From positions 1-8,985 of the forward strand of contig URLQ01000116.1 of NCBI GenBank assembly GCA_900548745.1: DNA of 8,985 bases, read 5' to 3'. A program made the translations under genes and the position numbers. Origin of the DNA: an uncultured Prevotella sp. (lineage in GTDB: Bacteria > Bacteroidota > Bacteroidia > Bacteroidales > Bacteroidaceae). The notes below the pieces were generated by a model. That model ran no database searches. It was given only the letters and a program-made list of their open reading frames with translations, and had not been told where the DNA came from. Positions 1 to 7,740 of this stretch are shown in pieces (positions within the stretch are counted from its first letter, which is position 1; each line of letters opens with the position of its first letter).

Positions 1-65
1 AGTTGGGATAAAACTGCCACTCGAATAACATAATAACTAAAATTTTCTGGTTATGAAACAAGTTT

Positions 66-1361
66 TTATTTATAAACCTGTTTTTTCAGATTCTCCAGTC
101 TTTTCTGGTAATATTGCTTCACGTCGTTCCATTTGTAGTAAGGCCACGTGTCGGTAGGTACCGCAACATGTACTTCCTTCTCGTTGTGCATGAATTTTAC
201 AATAATATCGTTGGCTTTGTTTCTGAAGAATACAATCTGTAAATTGGATGCCATCGGTGTGGCCTTGAAGTCAGACCAGTGCTTGTAAACATCCTCCGGC
301 TTTCTTACAGCCACGTCGAAGTTCTCTACCTGCAGGAGGGCAAGCAGCGGTATGACGTTTCCGTCATGTCCGAAGCGAAGGTCAGCGGCTATGCTGTTGT
401 CTTCAATGGCCTTGTCGGCACACTCCAGGATGTTCTCCACGAGAGTATGTGCGTTAGCCATAACCAATCCTTTGCTCATCTCAGGGTTAGCGTTGCCTAT
501 ATAGAAGCGGTAGTTTACACATTGCCACAGGTCGAAGAGCTCCTGTGGAGTGAAGATGTCGTAGAACGACTCCTTCGTTTCTATGTCCTGCATGTCAACG
601 GCAATCCAGTAGAAAGCCCATACCAGCTTTTCCGGATTTACTTTGCAGCGGATGAACTCCTTGTCGCTGAACAGCGAGTTTACGAGTCGCATAGGCTTCA
701 CATGTTCAGCCTCGAACTTGAGATATTCCTCAACCCATGGTCCTTTCTCGCCATTAGTGAATTTGTTTGATTCGTCGGTGTGGTAGTTCAGATACGCCAT
801 GTTCTTTTCGTTCATCTCGTATTTGACGTCAAGCTGCGGACAGCAGCCCTTCAGCCCGTCTCCGAAGGCAGCCATACTCATCGCACAACGGTAGACCACG
901 GTAGAGCGTGCGTCAACACGCTTCTTTCCCTTGAACACTTCCGGGAAGTTACGTGCCATTCTCTCCGCAATGCCCTTGTGCTGTCTTGCTCCCAATGGAG
1001 TAAGGTCGCCGCTGTGTCCTTCTGTTTCAATGAACACCTTGCGCAATCTGCCGAGCACGTCTTTTCCGAGTGGAGTGATGCAGCCCGCCTTTTCAGCATC
1101 TTCGAGAAGTCCGATGGTCAGTTTGAAGTCTCCTTCACCAAGAAGATAGCGAGAGCCATGTCTTGCGTAGTGGCTGATATAGAATGGGGTATATCCTTTT
1201 GGTGCAGGAGTCAGCTTCCCAGTCACTTCTGGGTAAGCGAGATAAACGCCGCCGGCTTTGTTCAGGTCGGCACTGATTTCCTCGAATGATGTCTGTGCCG
1301 TTGCTCCGCTTGCGAGCAGAGTCATGATGGCAGAAAGTGTTATTTGCTTTATAGAAACCAT
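66..1361 (-). CDS. Secreted histidine acid phosphatase (branch 2, phytase/MINPP-like)
   Basis: This 431-residue protein is predicted to hydrolyse phosphomonoesters in the periplasm. Residues 1-22 form a Sec signal peptide (hydrophobic core, likely cleavage after ATA at 20-22) with no lipobox cysteine. The catalytic signature RHGSR is at 67-71, where H68 would form the phosphohistidine. An R-S-T...R-C...S block follows at 152-162, and the proton-donor motif H332-D333 sits in FGHDGN. These motifs and the length fit the His_Phos_2 family. The proton donor is HD, as in acid phosphatases and classical phytases, rather than the HAE of MINPP enzymes, so the substrate cannot be assigned. The gene is the last of five co-oriented genes and lies 133 bp after the susD-like gene, with a stem-loop between them. 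It may be co-transcribed with susCD or expressed separately. No TAnnTTTG box is seen in front of it. The family call is secure; the substrate is not. Confidence 0.9.
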   Translation of the reverse strand: MVSIKQITLSAIMTLLASGATAQTSFEEISADLNKAGGVYLAYPEVTGKLTPAPKGYTPFYISHYARHGSRYLLGEGDFKLTIGLLEDAEKAGCITPLGKDVLGRLRKVFIETEGHSGDLTPLGARQHKGIAERMARNFPEVFKGKKRVDARSTVVYRCAMSMAAFGDGLKGCCPQLDVKYEMNEKNMAYLNYHTDESNKFTNGEKGPWVEEYLKFEAEHVKPMRLVNSLFSDKEFIRCKVNPEKLVWAFYWIAVDMQDIETKESFYDIFTPQELFDLWQCVNYRFYIGNANPEMSKGLVMANAHTLVENILECADKAIEDNSIAADLRFGHDGNVIPLLALLQVENFDVAVRKPEDVYKHWSDFKATPMASNLQIVFFRNKANDIIVKFMHNEKEVHVAVPTDTWPYYKWNDVKQYYQKRLENLKKQVYK

Positions 1362-1403
1362 GTCTTGATGTATTTATTTTTTATGAAAGTGCTTTCTTAA
1401 TTA

Positions 1404-1453
1404 CCGGATTGCGAGGACAGTCTGTATAATACCGGCTGAAGCTCGCAATCCGG
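1404..1453 (-). promoter_or_regulatory. Perfect 12-bp stem-loop between susD-like and phosphatase genes
   Basis: The arms CCGGATTGCGAG (1404-1415) and CTCGCAATCCGG (1442-1453) are perfect reverse complements separated by 26 nt. The stem is GC-rich in an AT-rich spacer. No uninterrupted T-tract follows on either strand, so it is not a classic intrinsic terminator. It could be a partial terminator, an RNase barrier that protects the 3' end of the susCD message, or a leader structure of the phosphatase message. A short TG dinucleotide run lies just beside it, at about 1459-1468. Confidence 0.6.
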
Positions 1454-1494
1454 GTCTTGTGTGTGTGTTTATTTATAGTATAGTTTAAGGTAAA

Positions 1495-3186
1495 TTACTT
1501 CGTGTAACCGTCGTTCTGCTTCAGGTTAGGCATGTTTGAGAACTCTGTAGCTGGGATAGGGAAGAGCTTGAAGTGGTCTTCAACGTCAGAACCATCGCGC
1601 ACTCCATTTTTCCAGTCCCAGTTGCGTCCTGAAGTGAATTTTCCGAAACGTATGAGATCTGTACGGCGTACGAGCTCCGAAGCAAGCTCTCTCTGACGTT
1701 CGTCAAGTATGAAGTCAAGGTTGAGCTGGTCGGCTGTGATGTCTCCCGAAACGTCAGAACGGATGCCGTCTTTTGCATATTTGCCCGACATATAGGCACG
1801 CTCGCGAATTTCATTCACGTAGCCAAGAGCCTCCTCTTTAGTGCCCTGTGCTCCTCTCAATATTGCTTCTGCGGCGATGAGATAAGCTTCTGCCGTACGG
1901 AACAGCGGGAAGTCAATTGAAGAGTATGCGTCGCCCTGTGCAGGGATAGTGTTGTCCTGGTTTACGTTGCGCCATTTGATGTAGCCGTAGCCGCAGGTGA
2001 AGGTGCTTGTCATGTTGTCCTTGTCGTCCCATGTCTCCTTCTTCTGGTTAGGCAGGGCGGTCATGAACTGAGCACGCTTGTCCTTCTTCTGGTTGCCCCA
2101 TGTGTCGTTTGTGTCGAAAGTAACGTCGTCAGCATCAAAGGCATTTACGAGAGTGGTCTTGGAGCGTACGTTACCCCATCCGCGGGACCCGACGCCAGTG
2201 TTGTACAGTTCGTTCATCGGACCGTTAACGAAGGCTTTCACGTAGAAGTTCGTTCCTGCGGAGCTTTGTGCCTTGAGTCCGTCCTGTACGAGCGGCCATA
2301 TAATCTCCTTGCACTTGTCGTTGTCGGCGAGGAATATGGTGCGGTAGTCGGAAGCCAAAGGATAGTGGCCGTCATTGATAACCATCTTTGCGTATGTCAG
2401 AGCGTCGTTGTAGCGGTTCTCGCCAATCCATGTTTCTGCGTTCAGATACATTCTTGAGAGCAGGAACCATGCAGCGACCTTGTCGATACGTCCGTATACG
2501 TTGGTTCCAGGAGCCTTGAGGTCAGCATCGATAGCCTTCAGTTCGCTCTCGGCGAAGTCGAAAATCTGCTTGCGTGTCCACTGTTCCGGAATATCCTTCA
2601 CTCCGGTGTTCTCGTCGATGTAAGGCACGTTGCCGAAGAGGTCGCACAGCATGGAATAGCAGTATGCACGGATGAAGCGTGCCTCGGCGCGGTAGCTCGC
2701 ACATTCTCCGCCGAGCTGGTCCCAAAGTCCGCGGCTCTTCAGCTTGCTTTCGGTGCATTCGCGCAGCATTTCATTACAGTAGGCGATAGACATGTAGAGG
2801 CGCTGGTATGTCCAGCGGATAACGGATGCGTTGGACTCGTCCCACTGCAGGTTGAGGCACTTGCGCAGACCGTTTGATGATGACGGCATGATGAAGTTGT
2901 CGGTAGGCAGCTCCTGCAGGTAGAACATCAGTCGCACGTAGCTCGAGTAGCCCTCGTTTGCTCCCTCAAGGTCGCCGTCGCCACCATCGCCGCCCTTCTG
3001 TCCGGTGAGAATGAGCGAGCTGTAGCATTTGGCGAGCACTCCGGTGTATCCGTCGGCAGTCTGGTAAACCTTCTCTCCCACGAGCTGGTTGTCGTCGAGC
3101 GGCATAGTGTCCAGATCGCTGAAACATGATGTAAACAGGCATCCTATGACGCCGAATATCATGGTTTTCAATATATTCTTTTTCAT
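1495..3186 (-). CDS. SusD/RagB-family outer-membrane lipoprotein
   Basis: This 563-residue protein is a predicted surface lipoprotein that captures ligand and closes over its SusC partner. A type II signal peptide ends in LFTSC, with lipidation at C21. The SusD N-terminal region shows LAKCYSSL (51-58), a Gly/Asp-rich stretch at 61-76 followed by ANEGYSSYVR, and QELPTDNF (91-98). The helical TPR-like core has AEARFIRAYCYSMLCDLFGN at 167-186. The C-terminal RagB/SusD part has FPLFRTAEAYLIAAEA (426-441), ILDERQRELASEL (493-505) and the closing LFPIPATEF...LKQNDGY (541-561). The start is 21 bp after the SusC-like stop, so the two are almost certainly co-transcribed. No strong Shine-Dalgarno sequence is visible, which is common in this phylum. 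The N-terminal layout resembles SusD proteins of glycan systems, but the ligand cannot be read from sequence. Confidence 0.95.
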   Translation of the reverse strand: MKKNILKTMIFGVIGCLFTSCFSDLDTMPLDDNQLVGEKVYQTADGYTGVLAKCYSSLILTGQKGGDGGDGDLEGANEGYSSYVRLMFYLQELPTDNFIMPSSSNGLRKCLNLQWDESNASVIRWTYQRLYMSIAYCNEMLRECTESKLKSRGLWDQLGGECASYRAEARFIRAYCYSMLCDLFGNVPYIDENTGVKDIPEQWTRKQIFDFAESELKAIDADLKAPGTNVYGRIDKVAAWFLLSRMYLNAETWIGENRYNDALTYAKMVINDGHYPLASDYRTIFLADNDKCKEIIWPLVQDGLKAQSSAGTNFYVKAFVNGPMNELYNTGVGSRGWGNVRSKTTLVNAFDADDVTFDTNDTWGNQKKDKRAQFMTALPNQKKETWDDKDNMTSTFTCGYGYIKWRNVNQDNTIPAQGDAYSSIDFPLFRTAEAYLIAAEAILRGAQGTKEEALGYVNEIRERAYMSGKYAKDGIRSDVSGDITADQLNLDFILDERQRELASELVRRTDLIRFGKFTSGRNWDWKNGVRDGSDVEDHFKLFPIPATEFSNMPNLKQNDGYTK

Positions 3187-3207
3187 ATTTATATATTCTT
3201 TTGTTAG

Positions 3208-6200
3208 TTAGAAGTTAAGATTTGCTGAGATTGAGAATGTGCGAGGACGTGGATAAACGTCGCGGTCGATGCCGTTGTATATTTCCGGGTCAAGACCAGA
3301 GTAGCCTGTGATGACGCATACGTTCTGCACAGAAGCAGAGAGTCTCAGACTGCTTGAACTGTTCCACAGTTTCGGGAAGGTGTATCCCAGCGTGATATTG
3401 TCGATACGGAAGAAGTCGCCTTTCTCCAGGAAGTAGTCGGTATACAGCTGCTGCTGCTGGAAACCGTTGCTTGCAGTATATCTCAGAATGTTTGAGAAGT
3501 TGCCCTGGTCGCTGTATACCTGCTGCTGATACTGGTTTGCCTTTACATAATTATATATGTAGTTTCCGAAAGAGCCGTGGCCCGTTATGCCCAGTTCCCA
3601 GTTTTTGTATGTGAACTGAGTGTTCAGTCCGAGATAAGATTTAGGCAGTGCGCAGCGGCTTGCCTGTCTTGTCTCCTTGGTGTCGATGCTTCCGTCCGGC
3701 TGAACAAATTTGCCCTCTATCGGCTTTCCGTTCTCGTCGTAAGCCTGCTTTGCCAGATAGAAGGTGTAAGGGCGCTTGCCCACCATGAAGCATTCCACAA
3801 ACTTACCAGTGCCGGAAATGGCACCTGTCTCTACAAATGAGCCTTCAGTGTCTACGGTGTTCAGCTTGGTAATCTTGGAGTCGTTCCATGTGTAGTTCAG
3901 TCCAACGCTCCACGAGAAGTCCTTTGTCTGCACTGGTACGGCATTTATAGAGAACTCCACACCCTTGTTGTCCATCTCGCCGATGTTCGTTGTCAGCACG
4001 GCAGAGTAGTTCACACCCGATATAACAGGGATGGTGTTGAGCAGATCCTTTGTGTGACGCTTGTAGACGTCGATAGAACCGTAGATACGGTTGTTCAGGA
4101 ATCCGTAGTCGAGTCCTGCGTTCCATGTCTCGGTGGTCTCCCACTTGATGTCTCGGTCGTAGCCGTTCGGACGGTAGGTGTTGTACCATTTGTCACCGAA
4201 CAGATAGCTTGACTCAGGGTATGACACGGAGAATGTGGTCATGTAAGGATAGTCGTTGATGATGTCCTGCTGTCCTGTCTGTCCGTAGCTCAGACGCAGT
4301 TTCAGGTTTGTGAGCACATCGTTGTCCTTCAGGAAGCTCTCTTCAGAAATCTTCCATCCCAGAGCTACTGACGGGAAATATCCGTATCTGTTTCCCTTGG
4401 CGAAGCGTGAAGAGCCGTCGGAACGCAGAGTAGCTGTCACCATATACTTGTTGTCGTAAGTATAGTTGAGTCTGCCGTAGAGTGAGAGCAGATAGTATTC
4501 GCTCTCATAGTGCTTTGGTGAGAACAGCTCTGTTCCGTCTGGCGCCAGTGTTGTCTCGTTGTATTTCTTCCAGAAGTGCTGCCATCCGTAACCAGCCATC
4601 GCGCTGAAGTCATGCTTCTCTCCGAAGGTATGCTGATAGTTGGCATAGAGGTCGAGCAGGGTGTTGGTCTTGTTCTGCTTGGAGTCGAAGTCCAGGCCGG
4701 TACCGTCTTTCTTGTTGGCGGTATACATCATGCCTGCATACTGCGGAATGTCCTTGTTGTATTTGCTCTCCAACACATCGTAGCCCAGGTTCATGTTGAG
4801 CTGCAGGTCTTCAAGTCCGTGCACCTTATAGCTGACCGAAACGTTGCCGATAGAGCGGTAGAGCTTGTTGCGCAGGTTCTGAAGGTTGAGCTGAGCCACA
4901 GGGTTGTCGGTCTGTATAGCCATCGGCGAGTTGCCGTTCATCCAGATGAAGTAGCCCAGTCCCGGGTCAGTAGAAGCCGTGCTGCTGCCGGTGCGTACCG
5001 GTCTCGTAGGGTCGTATGAGAGGGCGTTTCCAACCACCGACTCGTCAATGCGTGTGTTGTCCTCCATAGAAGCCTTCAGGTTCACGTTGAGCGAGAGATG
5101 GTCGTTGAAGAATTTTGGTGAGATGCCGCCGTCGAAGGTGTAGCGCTTGTAGCTGTTGGTCTTGATGATACCGTTCTGGTTGGTATAGCCTAAAGACACT
5201 CTCACGGGAGCCTTCTTCATGATGTTGCCCGACATGGAGATGTTGTGGTCCATACCGAAGGCGGTGCGGTATATCTCATCCTGCCAGTCGGTGTTGCTCT
5301 GTCCGAACACGACGTTGCTTGGCACTCCGCTTACTGTAGGAGCGAACTTGCGGAACTCGTCGGCACTCAGCACCTTAAGGCGCTTTGCCGTTGAGCTGAG
5401 AGAGAAGTTTGCTGTATAGTTGAACTTTGGAGCTCCCTTTGTTCCCTTCTTGGTAGTTATGACGATGACACCGTTTGAAGCACGTGATCCATAGATGGCC
5501 GTAGCCGAAGCATCCTTCAATACGGTGAAAGTCTCGATGTCGTTAGGGTTGATGCTTCCGATGAGGTTTCCGCCGCCTTCTATAGAAGAGTTGTCAACAG
5601 GCACTCCGTCGATGACAATCAGCGGGTCGTTTGATGCTGAGAGAGAGGCACCGGAACGGATACGTATAGTGGAACCGGAACCAGGAGCGCCGGAACTTGA
5701 CACTACATTTACTCCAGCCACCTTTCCCACGAGTGCATCCTGTGCGCTCGAGTTGGCACCCTTGTTGAACTCGTCAGGCTTAATGGCAGAAACGGAACCC
5801 GTGAGGTCGTTTTTCTTCACTGTGCCGTAGCCCACAACCACCACATCGTCGAGCTGTTTGTTGTCGGGAGTCATCTTTATGTTCATCGCACTGCCCGTAA
5901 GTAGCACGCTCTTAGCCTCGTAGCCGATGTAGCTCACGTTGATGTTCTTTGTAGAAGAAGGAACGCCTTCGAGCACGAAGTTTCCGTCGAGGTCTGTTAT
6001 AGCTCCTCCGACCACGCCGTCGGCAGTAACGGTAACGCCAATCAGCGGTTCACCGTTCTCGTCAATGATGGTTCCCGTTACGCGGCGCTTGTTGTCATTT
6101 GCCTGTGCCGTAGCCTGGTGTTTTGCTTCGGTGCGTCTTACGGTGTTGTGCTTTGCTTTTGTTATGATGATGTTTTTGCCTTCAATCTTGTAGTCGATGC

Positions 6201-6453
6201 CTTTTTGTCCTTTCAGGATCTGCTCCACTACATTTGTGAGGTCGGCATTATTTGCGGAAACGCTGACAATCTGTTTGTTGTTGATGTCAGACGACGAGAA
6301 AACGAAAGTATAACCTGTTTTCTCTTTCAGTTGGTTCATGGCCTGCTTTACGCTTACTTTGTTCACGTTGAGCGATACTTGCTGCGCAGCTGCTGTCATG
6401 TTAAGACACAGCAATGCAGAAGCCATGAAGATGGCTTTTTTGTAATTGTACAT
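3208..6453 (-). CDS. SusC/RagA-family TonB-dependent transporter with STN signalling domain
   Basis: This 1081-residue outer-membrane transporter pairs with the SusD-like protein. A signal peptide covers residues 1-23 (cleavage near TAAA/QQ). An STN domain at about 27-99 starts VSLNVNKVSVKQAM and ends NIIITK. A carboxypeptidase-regulatory-like beta-sandwich lies at about 123-195, from RRVTGTIIDENGEPLIGV to YIGYEAKSVLL. The TonB-box-like DDVVVVGYG is at 202-210, the plug at about 212-337 with LIVIDGVPVD and the SusC signature LKDASATAIYGSRASNGVIV, and the beta-barrel runs to a terminal phenylalanine. The STN domain marks it as a transducer as well as a transporter, which fits the sigma/anti-sigma genes just upstream. 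It is a complete reading frame without frameshift. A 170-bp spacer separates it from fecR; this spacer has no TAnnTTTG box on the minus strand but does contain a hairpin. Confidence 0.96.
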   Translation of the reverse strand: MYNYKKAIFMASALLCLNMTAAAQQVSLNVNKVSVKQAMNQLKEKTGYTFVFSSSDINNKQIVSVSANNADLTNVVEQILKGQKGIDYKIEGKNIIITKAKHNTVRRTEAKHQATAQANDNKRRVTGTIIDENGEPLIGVTVTADGVVGGAITDLDGNFVLEGVPSSTKNINVSYIGYEAKSVLLTGSAMNIKMTPDNKQLDDVVVVGYGTVKKNDLTGSVSAIKPDEFNKGANSSAQDALVGKVAGVNVVSSSGAPGSGSTIRIRSGASLSASNDPLIVIDGVPVDNSSIEGGGNLIGSINPNDIETFTVLKDASATAIYGSRASNGVIVITTKKGTKGAPKFNYTANFSLSSTAKRLKVLSADEFRKFAPTVSGVPSNVVFGQSNTDWQDEIYRTAFGMDHNISMSGNIMKKAPVRVSLGYTNQNGIIKTNSYKRYTFDGGISPKFFNDHLSLNVNLKASMEDNTRIDESVVGNALSYDPTRPVRTGSSTASTDPGLGYFIWMNGNSPMAIQTDNPVAQLNLQNLRNKLYRSIGNVSVSYKVHGLEDLQLNMNLGYDVLESKYNKDIPQYAGMMYTANKKDGTGLDFDSKQNKTNTLLDLYANYQHTFGEKHDFSAMAGYGWQHFWKKYNETTLAPDGTELFSPKHYESEYYLLSLYGRLNYTYDNKYMVTATLRSDGSSRFAKGNRYGYFPSVALGWKISEESFLKDNDVLTNLKLRLSYGQTGQQDIINDYPYMTTFSVSYPESSYLFGDKWYNTYRPNGYDRDIKWETTETWNAGLDYGFLNNRIYGSIDVYKRHTKDLLNTIPVISGVNYSAVLTTNIGEMDNKGVEFSINAVPVQTKDFSWSVGLNYTWNDSKITKLNTVDTEGSFVETGAISGTGKFVECFMVGKRPYTFYLAKQAYDENGKPIEGKFVQPDGSIDTKETRQASRCALPKSYLGLNTQFTYKNWELGITGHGSFGNYIYNYVKANQYQQQVYSDQGNFSNILRYTASNGFQQQQLYTDYFLEKGDFFRIDNITLGYTFPKLWNSSSSLRLSASVQNVCVITGYSGLDPEIYNGIDRDVYPRPRTFSISANLNF
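6204..6236 (+). promoter_or_regulatory. Candidate antisense promoter inside the 5' part of the susC-like gene
   Basis: On the plus strand, TTTG (6204-6207, in a TTTTTG run) is followed after 21 bp by TACATTTG (6229-6236). This matches the Bacteroidetes -33/-7 consensus (TTTG, about 19-21 bp, TAnnTTTG). It points against the susC-like gene, from within the STN coding region toward its start codon. A weaker second candidate is GTTG, 20 bp, TTACTTTG, ending at 6361. The match is seen directly; that it functions is inference. Confidence 0.4.
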
Positions 6454-6560
6454 AAAAGAAAAAAGTTAGATAGTTGTTTTAATTTAATAAAGGTTATTAG
6501 GCGTACGGCATTTCCTTATCTGCCGCCACGCTTTGTGTGCATTGTTAGTTATTTTTTTCT
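6243..6560 (+). ncRNA. Possible cis-antisense RNA to the susC-like 5' end and leader
   Basis: Transcription from the promoter-like element at 6204-6236 would begin near 6243. It would run antisense across the first 70 or so codons of the susC-like gene and its leader, then reach the hairpin at 6499-6533, which is followed by a T-rich stretch with seven T's at 6552-6558. In Bacteroides, cis-antisense RNAs opposing susC genes are known in loci controlled by ECF sigma/anti-sigma pairs (the DonS type), which is the arrangement here. Both ends are estimates. If the second promoter candidate were used, the 5' end would be near 6368. Confidence 0.25.
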
Positions 6561-6599
6561 TGTTGTCATAGGCAATTTGTCTTTTTTTCAAAGGTTATT
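6489..6599. repeat. Direct repeat AAAGGTTATT in the fecR-susC spacer
   Basis: The ten bases AAAGGTTATT occur exactly at 6489-6498 and again at 6590-6599, 101 bp apart, and read AATAACCTTT in the direction of susC transcription. They could be sites for a regulator or for the cognate ECF sigma factor. The sequence is AT-rich and short, so chance is possible. Confidence 0.35.
6499..6533. terminator. Imperfect hairpin in the susC leader, possible plus-strand terminator
   Basis: The inner stem CGGCA (6506-6510) / TGCCG (6521-6525) closes a 10-nt loop. Beyond a 1x2 internal loop, the outer stem AGGCGT (6499-6504) pairs with ACGCTT (6528-6533), including one G-U. On the plus strand the downstream sequence is T-rich (TGTGTGCATTGTTAG, then a T7 run), which suits a weak terminator for an antisense RNA. 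On the minus strand no T-tract follows, so for susC it would be a leader hairpin, about 45 nt upstream of the start codon. Confidence 0.35.
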
Positions 6600-6623
6600 T
6601 TTTATAATGTTATGTTTATAGAT

Positions 6624-7655
6624 CTATTGGTAAAGGTAGTAATTTCCGTCGTTAGTCTTGCGGAATTTCATTCTATTAGTCTCAGCCATGGTTCTCAGCA
6701 CGGCATTTATGTCCATTCCCGAAGAGTTGAAGGCTATGTAGAACGTTTTGTCTTGCAGCTGCGGCGCCACGTTAATCTTCACGTTGTATGTGCGTTCCAG
6801 CGTCTTTGCAATCTGTTGCAGCGGCACCTCGTCGAAGAACTGTTCGCCCCGCACCCATGAGTCCGACTGGCTTGTGTCAGTCTTTCTCTTTGTCATGCAT
6901 CCCGTCTGCTTGTCGAGAGTCATCGTCTCGTCCTTCTGCATCCTTATGTGTCTGCCGGTCTTGCTGCTTTCTATGTCTACATGTCCGCGTATTAGCTGTA
7001 CCATCATCGTTTTGTCGTCGGGGTAGTCGCGGTAAGTGAACTTCGTTCCGAGGACTTTCAGATCAGCCGATTTTGAGTTTACGCAGAACGGCAGGTCTTC
7101 GTTTTTCTTCACGTCGAAGCAGGCTTCTCCCGTCAGTTTCACTTTACGGTTGTCCGTGCCGAAGTCTTTAGAGTATTTTATTTCCGAACATGCATTCAGC
7201 CAGACCTTTGTGCCGTCTGGCAGTGTCACTTCGCTTATGGAGCCGTTTGGCGTGGAAATGCACACGTCGGCAAGCTCCCTGCTGCCGGCAGTCTTGTCAA
7301 ATCTGTGGCCCATCCATGGCAGGGCGGCAATAAGTATTACTGCTGCCGCCACCCTTATGATGCTTTTTGCAGGGTGTTTTCCAAACAGGTTTCTTCGGTT
7401 TCTTCTGCCTTCATCCTGCCTTGCTGCCTTGCTGCTCAGGAAGCGTGCGTAGGCGGCGTCCTTGTTGAAGCGTGCGCTACGACCGGATTCTGAAGAGGAA
7501 AACCACAGCTCTATGTTTCCGCGTATCCTCTTTCTGCTTTCCTCCGACTCCATGGCGGCGTCTTTCAGAAAGCTTATCGCTTCGTTGTCGTTTCTGTCGG
7601 CAAGATAGCGTTCCGTCATCGCATCAATGCGGCTGTATTTGTTTTCTTTCTCCAT
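6624..7655 (-). CDS. FecR-like anti-sigma factor (inner-membrane, DUF4974 C-terminus)
   Basis: This 343-residue membrane protein is predicted to hold the ECF sigma factor inactive and receive a signal from the SusC STN domain. The cytoplasmic N-terminus (1-97) includes ERYLADRNDNEAISFL and a basic stretch before the membrane. One transmembrane segment lies at about 98-116 (SIIRVAAAVILIAALPWMG). The periplasmic FecR domain (about 133-230) has STPNGSISEVTLPDGTKVWL, LTGEACFDV and LGTKFTYRDY. A DUF4974/STN-like domain follows at about 272-341 (FFDEVPLQQIAKTLERTYNV to NYYLYQ). The order cytoplasmic region, single membrane helix, FecR, DUF4974 is standard for Bacteroidetes anti-sigma factors. An SD-like AGAGGA (7663-7668) lies 7 nt before the start and supports it. 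The gene is 85 bp downstream of the sigma gene, which indicates co-transcription and partnership. Confidence 0.95.
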   Translation of the reverse strand: MEKENKYSRIDAMTERYLADRNDNEAISFLKDAAMESEESRKRIRGNIELWFSSSESGRSARFNKDAAYARFLSSKAARQDEGRRNRRNLFGKHPAKSIIRVAAAVILIAALPWMGHRFDKTAGSRELADVCISTPNGSISEVTLPDGTKVWLNACSEIKYSKDFGTDNRKVKLTGEACFDVKKNEDLPFCVNSKSADLKVLGTKFTYRDYPDDKTMMVQLIRGHVDIESSKTGRHIRMQKDETMTLDKQTGCMTKRKTDTSQSDSWVRGEQFFDEVPLQQIAKTLERTYNVKINVAPQLQDKTFYIAFNSSGMDINAVLRTMAETNRMKFRKTNDGNYYLYQ

Positions 7656-7740
7656 TTTTCTTTCCTCTTTACTTTAATAGACAACGTGTAAAGGAAACAG
7701 GGTAGTGGAAAAGTGGATTTTTTTATTTTTTTTCTTCCCT

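Noticed and set aside
33..54. ATAAC/GTTAT inverted repeat downstream of the phosphatase gene as a terminator
   Set aside because: A 5-bp AT-rich stem with a long loop and no T-tract; too weak to call.
6516..6542. Tiny leader peptide (MHTKRGGR, then stop) on the minus strand overlapping the leader hairpin
   Set aside because: Eight codons without a ribosome binding site or a run of one amino acid; easily a chance frame, with no attenuator-type alternative hairpin and T-tract on that strand.
7716..7740. T-rich run between fecR and the sigma gene as a terminator
   Set aside because: The T's are on the plus strand, where no gene ends, and no hairpin precedes them. On the minus strand this is an A-rich intergenic stretch.
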